A stretch of 64,000 nucleotides of DNA from Paraflavisolibacter caeni (GTDB lineage Bacteria > Bacteroidota > Bacteroidia > Chitinophagales > Chitinophagaceae), in the NCBI RefSeq assembly GCF_025628885.1, contig NZ_JAOTIF010000002.1, forward strand, positions 372,001-436,000, read 5' to 3'. Positions within the stretch are counted from its first letter, which is position 1; every line of letters starts with the position of its first letter. A model generated the notes under the pieces. That model was not told the origin of the DNA and did not search any database. It saw nothing but the letters and a program-made list of their open reading frames with translations. Below are positions 1-6,762 of this stretch, one piece after another. The position numbers and the translations under genes are program-made.

Positions 1-2
1 CT

Positions 3-479
3 TTTACCCACTCTAGACCAAAGATAACCGGATTCGATGGGGAAAGTGAACTTGATGCTGCTGTGAATACAGGTTATTTCTTTATAAATAAATTAGCCGC
101 AGGTGTTCGTCTGCATACACAAATTGCAAAAGAGAAGATCACTCATCCAGATGGGTCTAAACAGAAAATTGTTCAACGAAACGTTGGTTTTGGTCCATTC
201 CTTCGCTATTACGTCCTGGCTCCAGATAAGCATGTTAACCTATTTGGTGATGCAGGTCTTTTGTACAACATCAATTCAAATAATACCAATAGTGTTCACA
301 GCAAGTCATTAACCTCGTCTTTGGGTGCTGGTGCTGTGGTTTTTCTTAACCAGATCGTTGGCCTGGAAGGATTGCTTTCATACAGTCATTATGCATTAGT
401 GGACACTGATTCTGATTACAGTAGCAATGACTTTCAGTTCAAAGTAGGGCTGCAAGTTCATTTGCGAAAAGCGAAATAA
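3..479 (+). CDS. Outer-membrane beta-barrel protein, C-terminal part (5' end outside window)
   Basis: The reading frame is open from base 3 to the TAA at 477-479, so the gene starts left of the window; a GTG at 63 is not a convincing start because coding continues upstream of it. The visible ~158 residues are a series of short amphipathic beta-strands with alternating hydrophobic residues (for example VGFGPFLRYYVL, SSLGAGAVVFLN, FQFKVGLQVHL), typical of small Bacteroidota outer-membrane barrels of the OmpA/PorT-like type. It ends in a basic tail (RKAK) rather than a terminal aromatic residue. Function beyond an envelope barrel cannot be given. Confidence 0.75.
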   Translation, partial: FTHSRPKITGFDGESELDAAVNTGYFFINKLAAGVRLHTQIAKEKITHPDGSKQKIVQRNVGFGPFLRYYVLAPDKHVNLFGDAGLLYNINSNNTNSVHSKSLTSSLGAGAVVFLNQIVGLEGLLSYSHYALVDTDSDYSSNDFQFKVGLQVHLRKAK

Positions 480-531
480 AAACAAGGGATGCTTACAACA
501 ATGGATTTATTAACGGTATTTGATTACTAAG

Positions 532-658
532 CTTTTGTAACCAAGATGTCAGCCCTTTTACAAATACCTTGAATCGTCGTTGGCTGAAATGCCTTGAGAA
601 CCCTCTTTTGAAAAATGGATTCCCAAAACGGGAACTTTCTCTACCTTTGTTACAAAAG
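532..658. promoter_or_regulatory. Inverted-repeat candidate operator upstream of higBA
   Basis: CTTTTGTAAC at 532-541 is repeated as its exact reverse complement, GTTACAAAAG, at 649-658, immediately after and touching the -7 promoter box. A second dyad, TTTGTAA (534-540) and TTACAAA (558-564), shares the same core. HigA antitoxins are known to bind palindromes at their own promoter; assigning these sites to HigA is inference from position only. Confidence 0.4.
642..649 (+). promoter_or_regulatory. Bacteroidota -7 element of higBA (TACCTTTG)
   Basis: Exact match to TAnnTTTG, ending 14 bases before the TTG start of higB. A start site a few bases downstream would leave a leader of roughly 10 nt, which supports TTG at 664 as the real initiation codon. 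No clear -33 box seen. Confidence 0.6.
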
Positions 659-663
659 ACAGC

Positions 664-957
664 TTGAGAGTTATAGCTAAGAAGACACTACGGGACTTCT
701 GGGTCAAACACCCGGACAGTGAACAGCAACTGAAAGCATGGTACCAGGAAGCTGAAGACGCAAAGTGGAAAGGACCTAATGAAATCAAAAGAGATTATCC
801 GAGTGCTTCTTTTCTGGTGGACAACAGGGTGGTGTTTAACATCAAAGGCAATCATTTCCAACTGATCGTGAAGATCAACTATGCATACGGAATGGTGTGG
901 ATCAGATTTGTGGGCACGCATGCGCAGTATGACAAAATTGACGCAACAACAATCTAA
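664..957 (+). CDS. higB: HigB-family type II toxin (ribosome-dependent mRNA interferase)
   Basis: 97-residue protein matching the HigB_toxin family along its full length: N-terminal RVIAKKTLRDFW, then HPDSEQQLKAWY, and a C-terminal sheet region with RVVFNIKGNHFQLIVKINY and FVGTHAQYDKID, the family signature. Family members cleave translated mRNA and are neutralised by HigA. The start is a TTG: the frame is open upstream to 598 with no ATG, and the family's usual first residues begin here. A -7 promoter box sits just upstream. Toxin-before-antitoxin order is typical of higBA loci; the higA ATG follows the stop after 13 bases. It appears intact. Confidence in the family is high; activity is not shown. 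Confidence 0.9.
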   Translation: MRVIAKKTLRDFWVKHPDSEQQLKAWYQEAEDAKWKGPNEIKRDYPSASFLVDNRVVFNIKGNHFQLIVKINYAYGMVWIRFVGTHAQYDKIDATTI

Positions 958-970
958 ACAGGGAACAGCA

Positions 971-1327
971 ATGACCATTAAACCGATAAAAACAAAGAAA
1001 GACTATCAGGCAGCCATGGAAAGATTAGAGATGATCTTCGATGCAAAGCCGGGAACTCCTGAAGGTGACGAGCTGGAGGTGTTGGGCATTCTTATCGACA
1101 AATACGAGCAGGAGCGCTATCCCATTGGCTTTCCGGACCCAATTGAAGCCATAAAGTTCCGTATGGAGCAGTTGGGCTATAGCCAAGGTGACTTGGCCAA
1201 GATAGTTGGGCTCAAAAGCCGTGCAAGTGAGATCCTAAACAAGAAACGTAAGCTGACACTGGAAATGATCCGCCAGTTGCACCAGGTATTGGGCATTCCT
1301 ACTGATGTATTGATTCAGAGCTACTAA
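971..1327 (+). CDS. higA: HigA-family antitoxin, helix-turn-helix regulator
   Basis: 118 residues from the ATG at 971. A longer frame exists back to 881, but it overlaps higB by 77 bases and lacks family similarity. N-terminal half (KDYQAAMERLEMIF, GDELEVLGILIDKYE) is the HigA-specific helical region that holds the toxin. The C-terminal half (MEQLGYSQGDLAKIVGLKSR, ASEILNKKRKLTLEMI) is an Xre-type HTH that binds the operator. Expected role: neutralises HigB by direct contact and represses the shared promoter, released when HigA is degraded. Co-transcribed with higB. The pair lies next to an unrelated transporter gene, as is common for mobile toxin-antitoxin cassettes. Confidence 0.9.
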   Translation: MTIKPIKTKKDYQAAMERLEMIFDAKPGTPEGDELEVLGILIDKYEQERYPIGFPDPIEAIKFRMEQLGYSQGDLAKIVGLKSRASEILNKKRKLTLEMIRQLHQVLGIPTDVLIQSY

Positions 1328-1365
1328 CTGGAAAGCACTTCACCCAACGTTGCATTGAAACTATA

Positions 1366-1408
1366 GAGGGGTGACGATTATAAATGATCTTACTATTAGT
1401 CATCCCTC
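1366..1408 (+). terminator. Hairpin after higBA
   Basis: GAGGGGTGAC (1366-1375) pairs with GTCATCCCTC (1399-1408) with one G-U pair; the loop is 23 nt. No strong T run follows, so it may be a weak terminator or an mRNA-stabilising stem. Confidence 0.4.
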
Positions 1409-1439
1409 ATGATTAAAAAGGGCTGATCGTTAGAGCGCT

Positions 1440-1447
1440 TACCTTTG
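1440..1447 (+). promoter_or_regulatory. -7 element (TACCTTTG) of the symporter gene
   Basis: Exact TAnnTTTG match, 15 bases before the ATG at 1463. It overlaps the in-frame TTG at 1445, which therefore cannot be the start of translation on this transcript. Confidence 0.6.
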
Positions 1448-1462
1448 CCGCCAAAAAGGGAT

Positions 1463-2497
1463 ATGAGCGAAAAGGTGACTTTGGGTAAACGGGTGTTGCA
1501 AATGCTCGCTCGCTTTGGCTTGGATCCGTTTGTTCTGCTACTGGTTGGCATGATCGTGCTGGCATACCTGTTTCCACAGGGTGGTACAGGTGAGGGGCCC
1601 TGGTCGCTCTCTTCTCTATCAGGATATGGCGTATCGTTGATCTTCTTTTTCTACGGGTTAAAATTAAATTTTGCTGAACTGAAAGCTGGCTTGCGCAACT
1701 GGAAGCTGCATGCGGTGGTTCAAATCAGCACATTCATTTTATTCCCGCTACTTGTTCTGAGCTGTAAAGGATTGTTTCATACTGATGCCTACCCATTGTG
1801 GCTGGGCGCTTTCTTCCTGGCAAGCCTGCCATCCACTGTATCTTCATCTGTAGTGATGGTGTCTATAGCAGAAGGCAACATACCGGCAGCTATATTTAAC
1901 GCCAGTATTTCAAGCATCATTGGTGTATTCATTACGCCTGTCTGGATGAGTCTGGTAATTATGGGAGGAGCAGGAAGCACAGATATGTCAGATGTTATTT
2001 TAAAGCTCACCTTACAAGTGCTGGTGCCGGTGATACTTGGACTTCTGTTGAACAATAAATGGGGGCATTGGGCAAAACGGTATAAAAAGCAACTGAAATA
2101 TTTCGACCAAACCATTATCCTGTCTATTGTTTACACTTCCTTTTGTGAGTCGTTTGCTCAGCACATGTTCAGCAATATCGGGGTTGTAGAATTGATTGTA
2201 TTGGGCGTATGTATGCTCGGTCTTTTCTTCCTGGCCTACTTTATAATTACCCTTGTTTGTAAAGCCTTTTCTTTTAACCGGGAGGATACTATTACAACAT
2301 CTTTTTGCGGATCAAAGAAATCGTTGGTACATGGTACAGTAATGTCAAAAGTATTATTCCCCAACAGTACAATAACCGGTATTTTATTGTTGCCATTGAT
2401 GCTGTATCATGCACTGCAACTTATTGTAGTGAGCATGATAGCGCAAAGGTTAGCGAAAGAGCGTTCAAGACCACCTAGAATAACTGTACAGGGTTGA
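1463..2497 (+). CDS. Bile acid:sodium symporter-like (SBF-like) membrane transporter
   Basis: 344-residue, strongly hydrophobic protein with about ten membrane segments, starting near FVLLLVGMIVLAYLF and ending at TGILLLPLMLYHALQLIVV. It matches the YfeH/SBF-like branch of the bile acid:Na symporter superfamily; the conserved stretch TTSFCGSKKSLVHGTVMSK before the last helices is characteristic. Substrate is unknown: members transport organic anions, usually Na-coupled, and bile acids should not be assumed. ATG 1463 is chosen over TTG 1445 because the latter lies in the -7 promoter box. Its 3' end overlaps the convergent ATPase gene by 23 bases. Monocistronic. Confidence 0.85.
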   Translation: MSEKVTLGKRVLQMLARFGLDPFVLLLVGMIVLAYLFPQGGTGEGPWSLSSLSGYGVSLIFFFYGLKLNFAELKAGLRNWKLHAVVQISTFILFPLLVLSCKGLFHTDAYPLWLGAFFLASLPSTVSSSVVMVSIAEGNIPAAIFNASISSIIGVFITPVWMSLVIMGGAGSTDMSDVILKLTLQVLVPVILGLLLNNKWGHWAKRYKKQLKYFDQTIILSIVYTSFCESFAQHMFSNIGVVELIVLGVCMLGLFFLAYFIITLVCKAFSFNREDTITTSFCGSKKSLVHGTVMSKVLFPNSTITGILLLPLMLYHALQLIVVSMIAQRLAKERSRPPRITVQG

Positions 2498-3659
2498 TTT
2501 GCAGAAATTCTTGCCAGGGTAGTCCGGAGCCCCCTACCAGCAAAATCTTTCCCGGATGGAATTGCTTCTGAAATGTATTCATACCGGAAGTTGGTTTTGC
2601 TGCGCTGCTCTTTACTTCGAGTGCAATTATTTTACCCTTGCGTTCCAAAACAAAATCTACTTCGTCTGCTCTGTCGCGCCAATAATAAACTGTAAAGCCT
2701 TCTGTTAATGAGTGATTTATCAAATGGGCACCAATAGCAGATTCGACCATTCTTCCCCATTTCTCTGGATTGGTTTTAATATCACTAAAATCTTCAGTCC
2801 TTTGTGCACTAATGAGAGCTGTATTATGTACCTGGAATTTGGGACTTGATGATCGTTTGCGGATAATATCGGCTGCATATTTTTCAATGCCTCCAAGCAA
2901 ACCTGCAGTATCAAGTAATTGAAGGTAGTGTGAAAGGGTAGTAGTATTGCCTGCATCCTGTAATTGTCCCAGCATTTTAGTATAGGAAAGGATTTGTCCT
3001 GAGTACAGGCAGCCTAACTCAAATAGACGTTTCATTAAGGCTGGTTTATCCACGCGGGTAAGCATGAGAATATCTTTCGAAATACTGGTTTCAATCAGTG
3101 CCTGTTGCACGTATGCTTTCCAGCGATCTTCTGTTCGGATCAGAGTTCCCGATCCCGGATAACCGCCAAACCATACATACTGATCTGCATCCCAACCAAA
3201 AGCTGCCTGCATTTCCCTATAAGACCAATGCCCCATATAAGTAGTTTCGAAACGGCCGGCTAACGATTCTGTCAATCCTTGTTGCAGTAATAGCCTTGAA
3301 GAACCCAATAGGATCACTTTCAAGTTTCTTTTAGTACGGCTATCGGTGTCCCATAATAGTTTAACCGTTTCGCTCCAGTTGTTGATCTTCTGTATTTCAT
3401 CAACTACCAATAAAGATTCTGTAGCTTGCTGTGTATCCATTTTGACCCGTGCTGTTTCCCATTGCTGTTCCAGCCAAGCGGTATTAGAAACAGCTACGGC
3501 ATCGGCAGAAGCAAAGTGAACGGGAATAGTCAGACGCTCCATCAGTTGAGTCACCAAGGTGGTTTTTCCGACCTGCCGCGGGCCCATAAGTACCTGGATG
3601 AATCTTCTAGTTTCTTTAATTCTATTTATAAGGGGCTGTAAATGAGGTCGTTCGTACAT
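2475..3659 (-). CDS. AAA-family ATPase with DUF4143 C-terminal domain
   Basis: 394 residues. N-terminal P-loop ATPase: Walker A GPRQVGKTT at 26-34, Walker B LLVVDE at 84-89, and an arginine-rich GSSRLLLQQG sensor-like segment. The middle helical region resembles a winged helix. The C-terminal DUF4143 ends in a PD-(D/E)XK-like core (DEVDFVLER then IALEVKSS), so a nuclease-fold module is present. These proteins are abundant in gut and soil Bacteroidota and archaea, and their cellular role is unknown. The gene stands alone, convergent with the symporter, and its start (ATG at 3657-3659 complement) lies only 5 bases from a large palindromic operator. All catalytic motifs look intact. Confidence 0.9.
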   Translation of the reverse strand: MYERPHLQPLINRIKETRRFIQVLMGPRQVGKTTLVTQLMERLTIPVHFASADAVAVSNTAWLEQQWETARVKMDTQQATESLLVVDEIQKINNWSETVKLLWDTDSRTKRNLKVILLGSSRLLLQQGLTESLAGRFETTYMGHWSYREMQAAFGWDADQYVWFGGYPGSGTLIRTEDRWKAYVQQALIETSISKDILMLTRVDKPALMKRLFELGCLYSGQILSYTKMLGQLQDAGNTTTLSHYLQLLDTAGLLGGIEKYAADIIRKRSSSPKFQVHNTALISAQRTEDFSDIKTNPEKWGRMVESAIGAHLINHSLTEGFTVYYWRDRADEVDFVLERKGKIIALEVKSSAAKPTSGMNTFQKQFHPGKILLVGGSGLPWQEFLQINPVQLF

Positions 3660-3664
3660 GGTTT

Positions 3665-3716
3665 ACAAATTACTCAATATAGTGAGTAAAATTACTCAGA
3701 ATATTGAGTAATTTGT
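3665..3716. promoter_or_regulatory. Double palindrome operator between DUF4143 ATPase and DoxX-like gene
   Basis: Two palindromes with the same half-site sit side by side: TTACTCA-6 nt-TGAGTAA (3670-3689) and ATTACTCA-6 nt-TGAGTAAT (3691-3712). Their ATTACTCA left halves are 22 bp apart, about two helical turns. The whole block is also one larger dyad: ACAAATTACTCAATA at 3665-3679 is the exact reverse complement of 3702-3716. The position, immediately upstream of the ATPase start and about 95 bp before the divergent DoxX-like gene, indicates a regulator-binding site, probably for cooperative dimers. The regulator is unknown. Confidence 0.7.
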
Positions 3717-3809
3717 TGATGTTTTCATAATCTTTTTTACCAGATAAAAGTGAAAATCCTGTCTCGTTGTCCTAAAAAACTTTACACTTGGTATCATCCA
3801 GGTTTTATA

Positions 3810-4199
3810 ATGACAGACACAAGAAAATATCATCTTCTAAATTGCTTCATTGCAGCTGTTTGGCTCATCAACGGACTTTTTTGTAAAGTGTTGAACCTAG
3901 TCCCAAGACACCAGGATATCGTTGCAAGAATTTTAGGTGACGGCCATGCACGACTGCTCACTCTTTTAATTGGGTATTCAGAGATTGCAATGGCAGTTTG
4001 GATATTAAGCGGTATTTGGAAACGAGTCAACGTAATAACTCAAATACTTGTTATTTTGACTATGAACATATTTGAGTTCATTCTTGTACCTGACCTGTTG
4101 CTTTGGGGTAAGGGCAATGCTGTTTTTGCCTTACTTTTTATACTTTTAATCTACTACAACGAGTATCATCTCAATAAGAAAATTGCTTTACAGACGTAA
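3810..4199 (+). CDS. DoxX-like family membrane protein
   Basis: 129 residues from ATG 3810 (MTDTRKYH). Four hydrophobic segments of a DoxX/DoxX_3-like four-helix membrane protein: CFIAAVWLINGLFCKVLNLV, ARLLTLLIGYSEIAMAVWIL, VITQILVILTMNIFEFIL, and NAVFALLFILLIYYNEYHL. The motif pattern NGLFCK...RILG...IGYSEIAMAVW is typical of the family, whose biochemical role is poorly known (respiratory or redox-related in DoxX proper). First gene of a tightly packed four-gene unit: the DUF2071 gene begins one base after its stop. In-frame TTG-type starts further upstream exist, but none has good context. The region is visibly more AT-rich than its neighbours. Confidence 0.8.
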   Translation: MTDTRKYHLLNCFIAAVWLINGLFCKVLNLVPRHQDIVARILGDGHARLLTLLIGYSEIAMAVWILSGIWKRVNVITQILVILTMNIFEFILVPDLLLWGKGNAVFALLFILLIYYNEYHLNKKIALQT

Positions 4200-4200
4200 T

Positions 4201-4944
4201 ATGTTTTTAAATCTGAAAAACCATCCTTTTGCTGTTGAGGCTTTTTTTGAAAGTTCTATAGTTTTGACATTTGCAATTCCCAAATGCCAGTTTCAAGATA
4301 TTATTCCTCCTTGCCTGGAATTAGATACTTTCAAAGATCAATGGGCTTTCATTGCTGTAGCGATGGTTCAGACAAAAAACTTAAGACCCAAAGGCTTTCC
4401 TAAGATTTTGGGTAACGATTTTTTTCTTATCGGCTATCGTGTGTTTGTAAAGTATGTGAACAATGCAGGCAAGCGGTTAAGAGGACTCTATATTCTTAAA
4501 TCCGAGACGGACAAAAAGAAAATGGAATTCTTTGGAAATATTTTCACGCATTATAAGTATACAACCACCGATATTCATCAAACAAAGCATTCTGGTACTT
4601 TACAAATCCATTCCAATAATTCAGATTTTAAAATTCTAATTGACACCACCCAAAACGAAGATATTTCCCTCCCCGACGGCTCACCTTTCTCTGACTGGAA
4701 AGAAGCAAGAAGGTTTGCAGGGCCATTGCCTTTTACTTTTACCTTTAACCCTGATACTAAGAAAGTTTTAATAATTGAAGGTGTAAGAGAAAATTGGGTA
4801 CCTAGCCCGGTTAGAGTTATTGATTACCGTTTTTCTTTTTTAGATAATTTAAATATGCATGATATCAAATTGGCGAATGCTTTCATTATAAAAGATATAC
4901 CCTACTACTGGAAAAAAGGAAAACTTGAACAATGGATAGCGTAA
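4201..4944 (+). CDS. DUF2071 (YqjF-like) domain protein
   Basis: 247 residues from ATG 4201, which follows the preceding stop after one base, so translation is likely coupled. N-terminal NHPFAVEAFFESSIVLTFAIP and the C-terminal DYRFSFLDN with following hydrophobic segment fit the DUF2071/acetoacetate-decarboxylase-like beta-barrel fold. No catalytic function is established for this family. No signal peptide or membrane helix is evident, so it is probably cytoplasmic. It overlaps the next gene by 13 bases. In other Bacteroidota, DUF2071 proteins are often near DoxX-like genes (family knowledge); the joint function is not known. Confidence 0.75.
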   Translation: MFLNLKNHPFAVEAFFESSIVLTFAIPKCQFQDIIPPCLELDTFKDQWAFIAVAMVQTKNLRPKGFPKILGNDFFLIGYRVFVKYVNNAGKRLRGLYILKSETDKKKMEFFGNIFTHYKYTTTDIHQTKHSGTLQIHSNNSDFKILIDTTQNEDISLPDGSPFSDWKEARRFAGPLPFTFTFNPDTKKVLIIEGVRENWVPSPVRVIDYRFSFLDNLNMHDIKLANAFIIKDIPYYWKKGKLEQWIA

Positions 4945-5696
4945 GAAAACCATTCCAAGGAGTATGGAATATCATCCGCTTCAATTGGCACTATTATATA
5001 TTGTCAATTTTCTTAGTTTTATTTATTCTTTTACTGCAAAAAAGCTTCAACCAGTCCTTTAAGGTTGCAGCAAATATTCTGGCGCTCCTTATCATTAGTT
5101 CAACATTGATTACATTAATTGTTTCCTTGTATATCTACGATTTCTCCAAATTATATACACTTACATGGTTAAGCAATCTAAAACAAGGTGGCAAGGAAAC
5201 AATTATCAACATCAATGCTGGTTTTGATGAGACAAGTAGCTTGCTTAAGCGAAAGTTTGAAAATTCCGAATTACTGGTGGCTGACTTTTATGACCCGGAA
5301 AAGCATACCGAGCTTTCAATCAAACGAGCAAGAAAAGCTTATCCGCCATTTCCGAATACATTTCGAATAAGTACGAAACATTTACCAATAGAAGACAGTT
5401 CTGCAGATAAGATTTTTGCAATTCTATCTGCACATGAAATCCGGAATGAAAAAGAAAGAATAGCTTTCTTTAATGAGCTACAAAGGGTCTTAAAGGCATC
5501 CGGACAAATTATTGTAACAGAGCATTTAAGGGACACCGCTAACTTTCTTGCTTACAACATTGGCTTTTTTCATTTCCACTCTAAAGCAACCTGGCATAAA
5601 ACCTTTCATTCATCAAGGCTTCAAGTTGCAAAAGAGATTAAAATTACTCCATTCATATCAACCTTTATTCTTGAAAAAAATGGTTCTGCATCTTAA
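4932..5696 (+). CDS. Membrane-anchored class I methyltransferase-like protein
   Basis: 254 residues. Two N-terminal transmembrane helices (YYILSIFLVLFILLL, and ILALLIISSTLITLIVSLYI) are followed by a Rossmann methyltransferase-like domain. Late motifs are clear: LPIEDSSADKIFAILSAHEI (acidic post-strand-4 segment) and LQRVLKASGQIIVTEHLRD (the RvLkpgG turn). The usual glycine-rich SAM loop is instead ININAGFDETS, lacking GxGxG, so the cofactor site is atypical. The protein may bind SAM differently or have lost catalysis. It overlaps both neighbours (13 bases upstream, 17 downstream), consistent with coupled synthesis in the four-gene cassette. Confidence 0.75.
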   Translation: MDSVRKPFQGVWNIIRFNWHYYILSIFLVLFILLLQKSFNQSFKVAANILALLIISSTLITLIVSLYIYDFSKLYTLTWLSNLKQGGKETIININAGFDETSSLLKRKFENSELLVADFYDPEKHTELSIKRARKAYPPFPNTFRISTKHLPIEDSSADKIFAILSAHEIRNEKERIAFFNELQRVLKASGQIIVTEHLRDTANFLAYNIGFFHFHSKATWHKTFHSSRLQVAKEIKITPFISTFILEKNGSAS

Positions 5697-6075
5697 AATA
5701 ACCGGTGTGCTTCTCATTCTTTTGGCACTACTTCATGTGATTTTTCCAAGATACTTTAAATGGAAGGTTGAATTAAATTTGGTGAGCCACATCAACAGGC
5801 AGATGATGTATGTGCATACTTTCTTTATCGCTCTTATTGTTTTCCTTATGGGACTACTTTGCCTGACTTCATCAACGGAACTGTCAACAACGGATTTTGG
5901 CAAAAGAATTTCATTGGGGCTTGGCATTTTTTGGACGACCAGGCTGTTTATTCAATTCTTCGGGTACTCATCATTACTGTGGAAAGGAAAGACATTTGAG
6001 ACAAGAGTTCACGTTCTATTGTCAATTCTATGGACATATCTTAGTAGCGTATTCATTTTAATATATTTAGTATGA
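5680..6075 (+). CDS. Small four-helix membrane protein, last gene of the DoxX/DUF2071 cassette
   Basis: 131 residues from ATG 5680, inside the end of the methyltransferase-like gene (17-base overlap). Hydrophobic segments at the N-terminus (ITGVLLILLALLHVIFP), TFFIALIVFLMGLLCLT, SLGLGIFWTTRLFIQFFGY and VLLSILWTYLSSVFILIYL predict four membrane helices with short loops. HVIFP, RQMMYVHTFF and W-rich helices are reminiscent of small Bacteroidota membrane proteins of unknown function. No catalytic motif. The frame extends upstream to 5548 without a credible start and entirely within the previous gene, so the later ATG was chosen. Confidence 0.75.
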   Translation: MVLHLKITGVLLILLALLHVIFPRYFKWKVELNLVSHINRQMMYVHTFFIALIVFLMGLLCLTSSTELSTTDFGKRISLGLGIFWTTRLFIQFFGYSSLLWKGKTFETRVHVLLSILWTYLSSVFILIYLV

Positions 6076-6131
6076 GCAGTTAGGCGTGAAGAACAGACGA
6101 TAATATTACTGGACGAATAAAACAAGACTGT

Positions 6132-6665
6132 TTACAATTCATTCTCCCTAAACCTCTTCCCGATAACATCTAAGGCATTTGCGTCCAGCTTTGAGGTCTT
6201 TTGCAGCACCTTGATAAAATAATCCACTTCTTCCTTTTTTGCCGGGCATCCTGAATTCTTACCTGGCTGGCTATCTATACGAGAGTCGGCGAGAAGATTT
6301 CCTTTGGCATCTAGTACGGCCCAATAGGGAATACCTTCTGTTGACGTGCCACCAAACTGCTCCATCATTTCCTGCGCCCCGGGATTTTCCAGCTTTTTCT
6401 TGTCTTTAAATTCATTGACGACCAGGTGTCTGAAGACATAATTATCCTGGAAATACTTTTTCACTTTGGGATCATTTAGCGAGGAATCCATTTTATGACA
6501 CCAGCCACACCAGGAGGCATGGAATATCAGGATAATGTTTTTCTTTTCTCTGCCTGCCTGCTCTTTGGCTGACGCTAATACTATAGAGGCTGGTTCAGGT
6601 GTTGTTTGTGCAAAGCCAGAAGCAAAAACCAGGAAAGCCAGGGTAGTTAGAAATAATTGTTTCAT
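6132..6665 (-). CDS. Secreted thioredoxin-fold protein (CGWC active site)
   Basis: 177 residues with a signal peptide ending near FASGFAQ-TTPE. Thioredoxin-like domain with the motif SWCGWCHKMD, cysteines 53 and 56, preceded by the strand KNIILIFHA and followed by a cis-Pro region GIPYWAVLDAKG. CGWC is close to the disulfide isomerase/reductase motif of DsbD-gamma/YbbN-like and suppressor-for-copper-type proteins. Expected location is the periplasm, probably handling protein disulfides. Additional cysteine in SGCPAKK near residue 139. Transcribed alone; the gene upstream on this strand is separated by a hairpin terminator (6696-6721). Confidence 0.85.
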   Translation of the reverse strand: MKQLFLTTLAFLVFASGFAQTTPEPASIVLASAKEQAGREKKNIILIFHASWCGWCHKMDSSLNDPKVKKYFQDNYVFRHLVVNEFKDKKKLENPGAQEMMEQFGGTSTEGIPYWAVLDAKGNLLADSRIDSQPGKNSGCPAKKEEVDYFIKVLQKTSKLDANALDVIGKRFRENEL

Positions 6666-6695
6666 GTAGTAGCATTATAAGATGAATGTAAACAA

Positions 6696-6721
6696 AAAGA
6701 GATGCCCTTAAGCATCTCTTT
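6696..6721 (-). terminator. Intrinsic terminator of the 6763-10209 gene
   Basis: Perfect 10-bp stem, arms 6696-6705 and 6712-6721 (AAAGAGATGC half-site), loop 6 nt. On the minus strand it is followed by a run of T (TTTTTGTTT). Confidence 0.75.
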
Positions 6722-6762
6722 CTATATACTGGGTTAGTAGGTCTTTAACTGATCCGTCATTT

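Noticed and set aside
881-970. Longer N-terminus for the HigA antitoxin
   Set aside because: This part overlaps higB and does not match the HigA family; ATG 971 fits the family start.
1445-1462. TTG start for the symporter
   Set aside because: The TTG lies inside the -7 promoter box, so it is not in the mRNA.
5548-5679. Longer start for the last membrane gene of the cassette
   Set aside because: The extension is fully inside the methyltransferase-like gene and lacks hydrophobic or family-like sequence.
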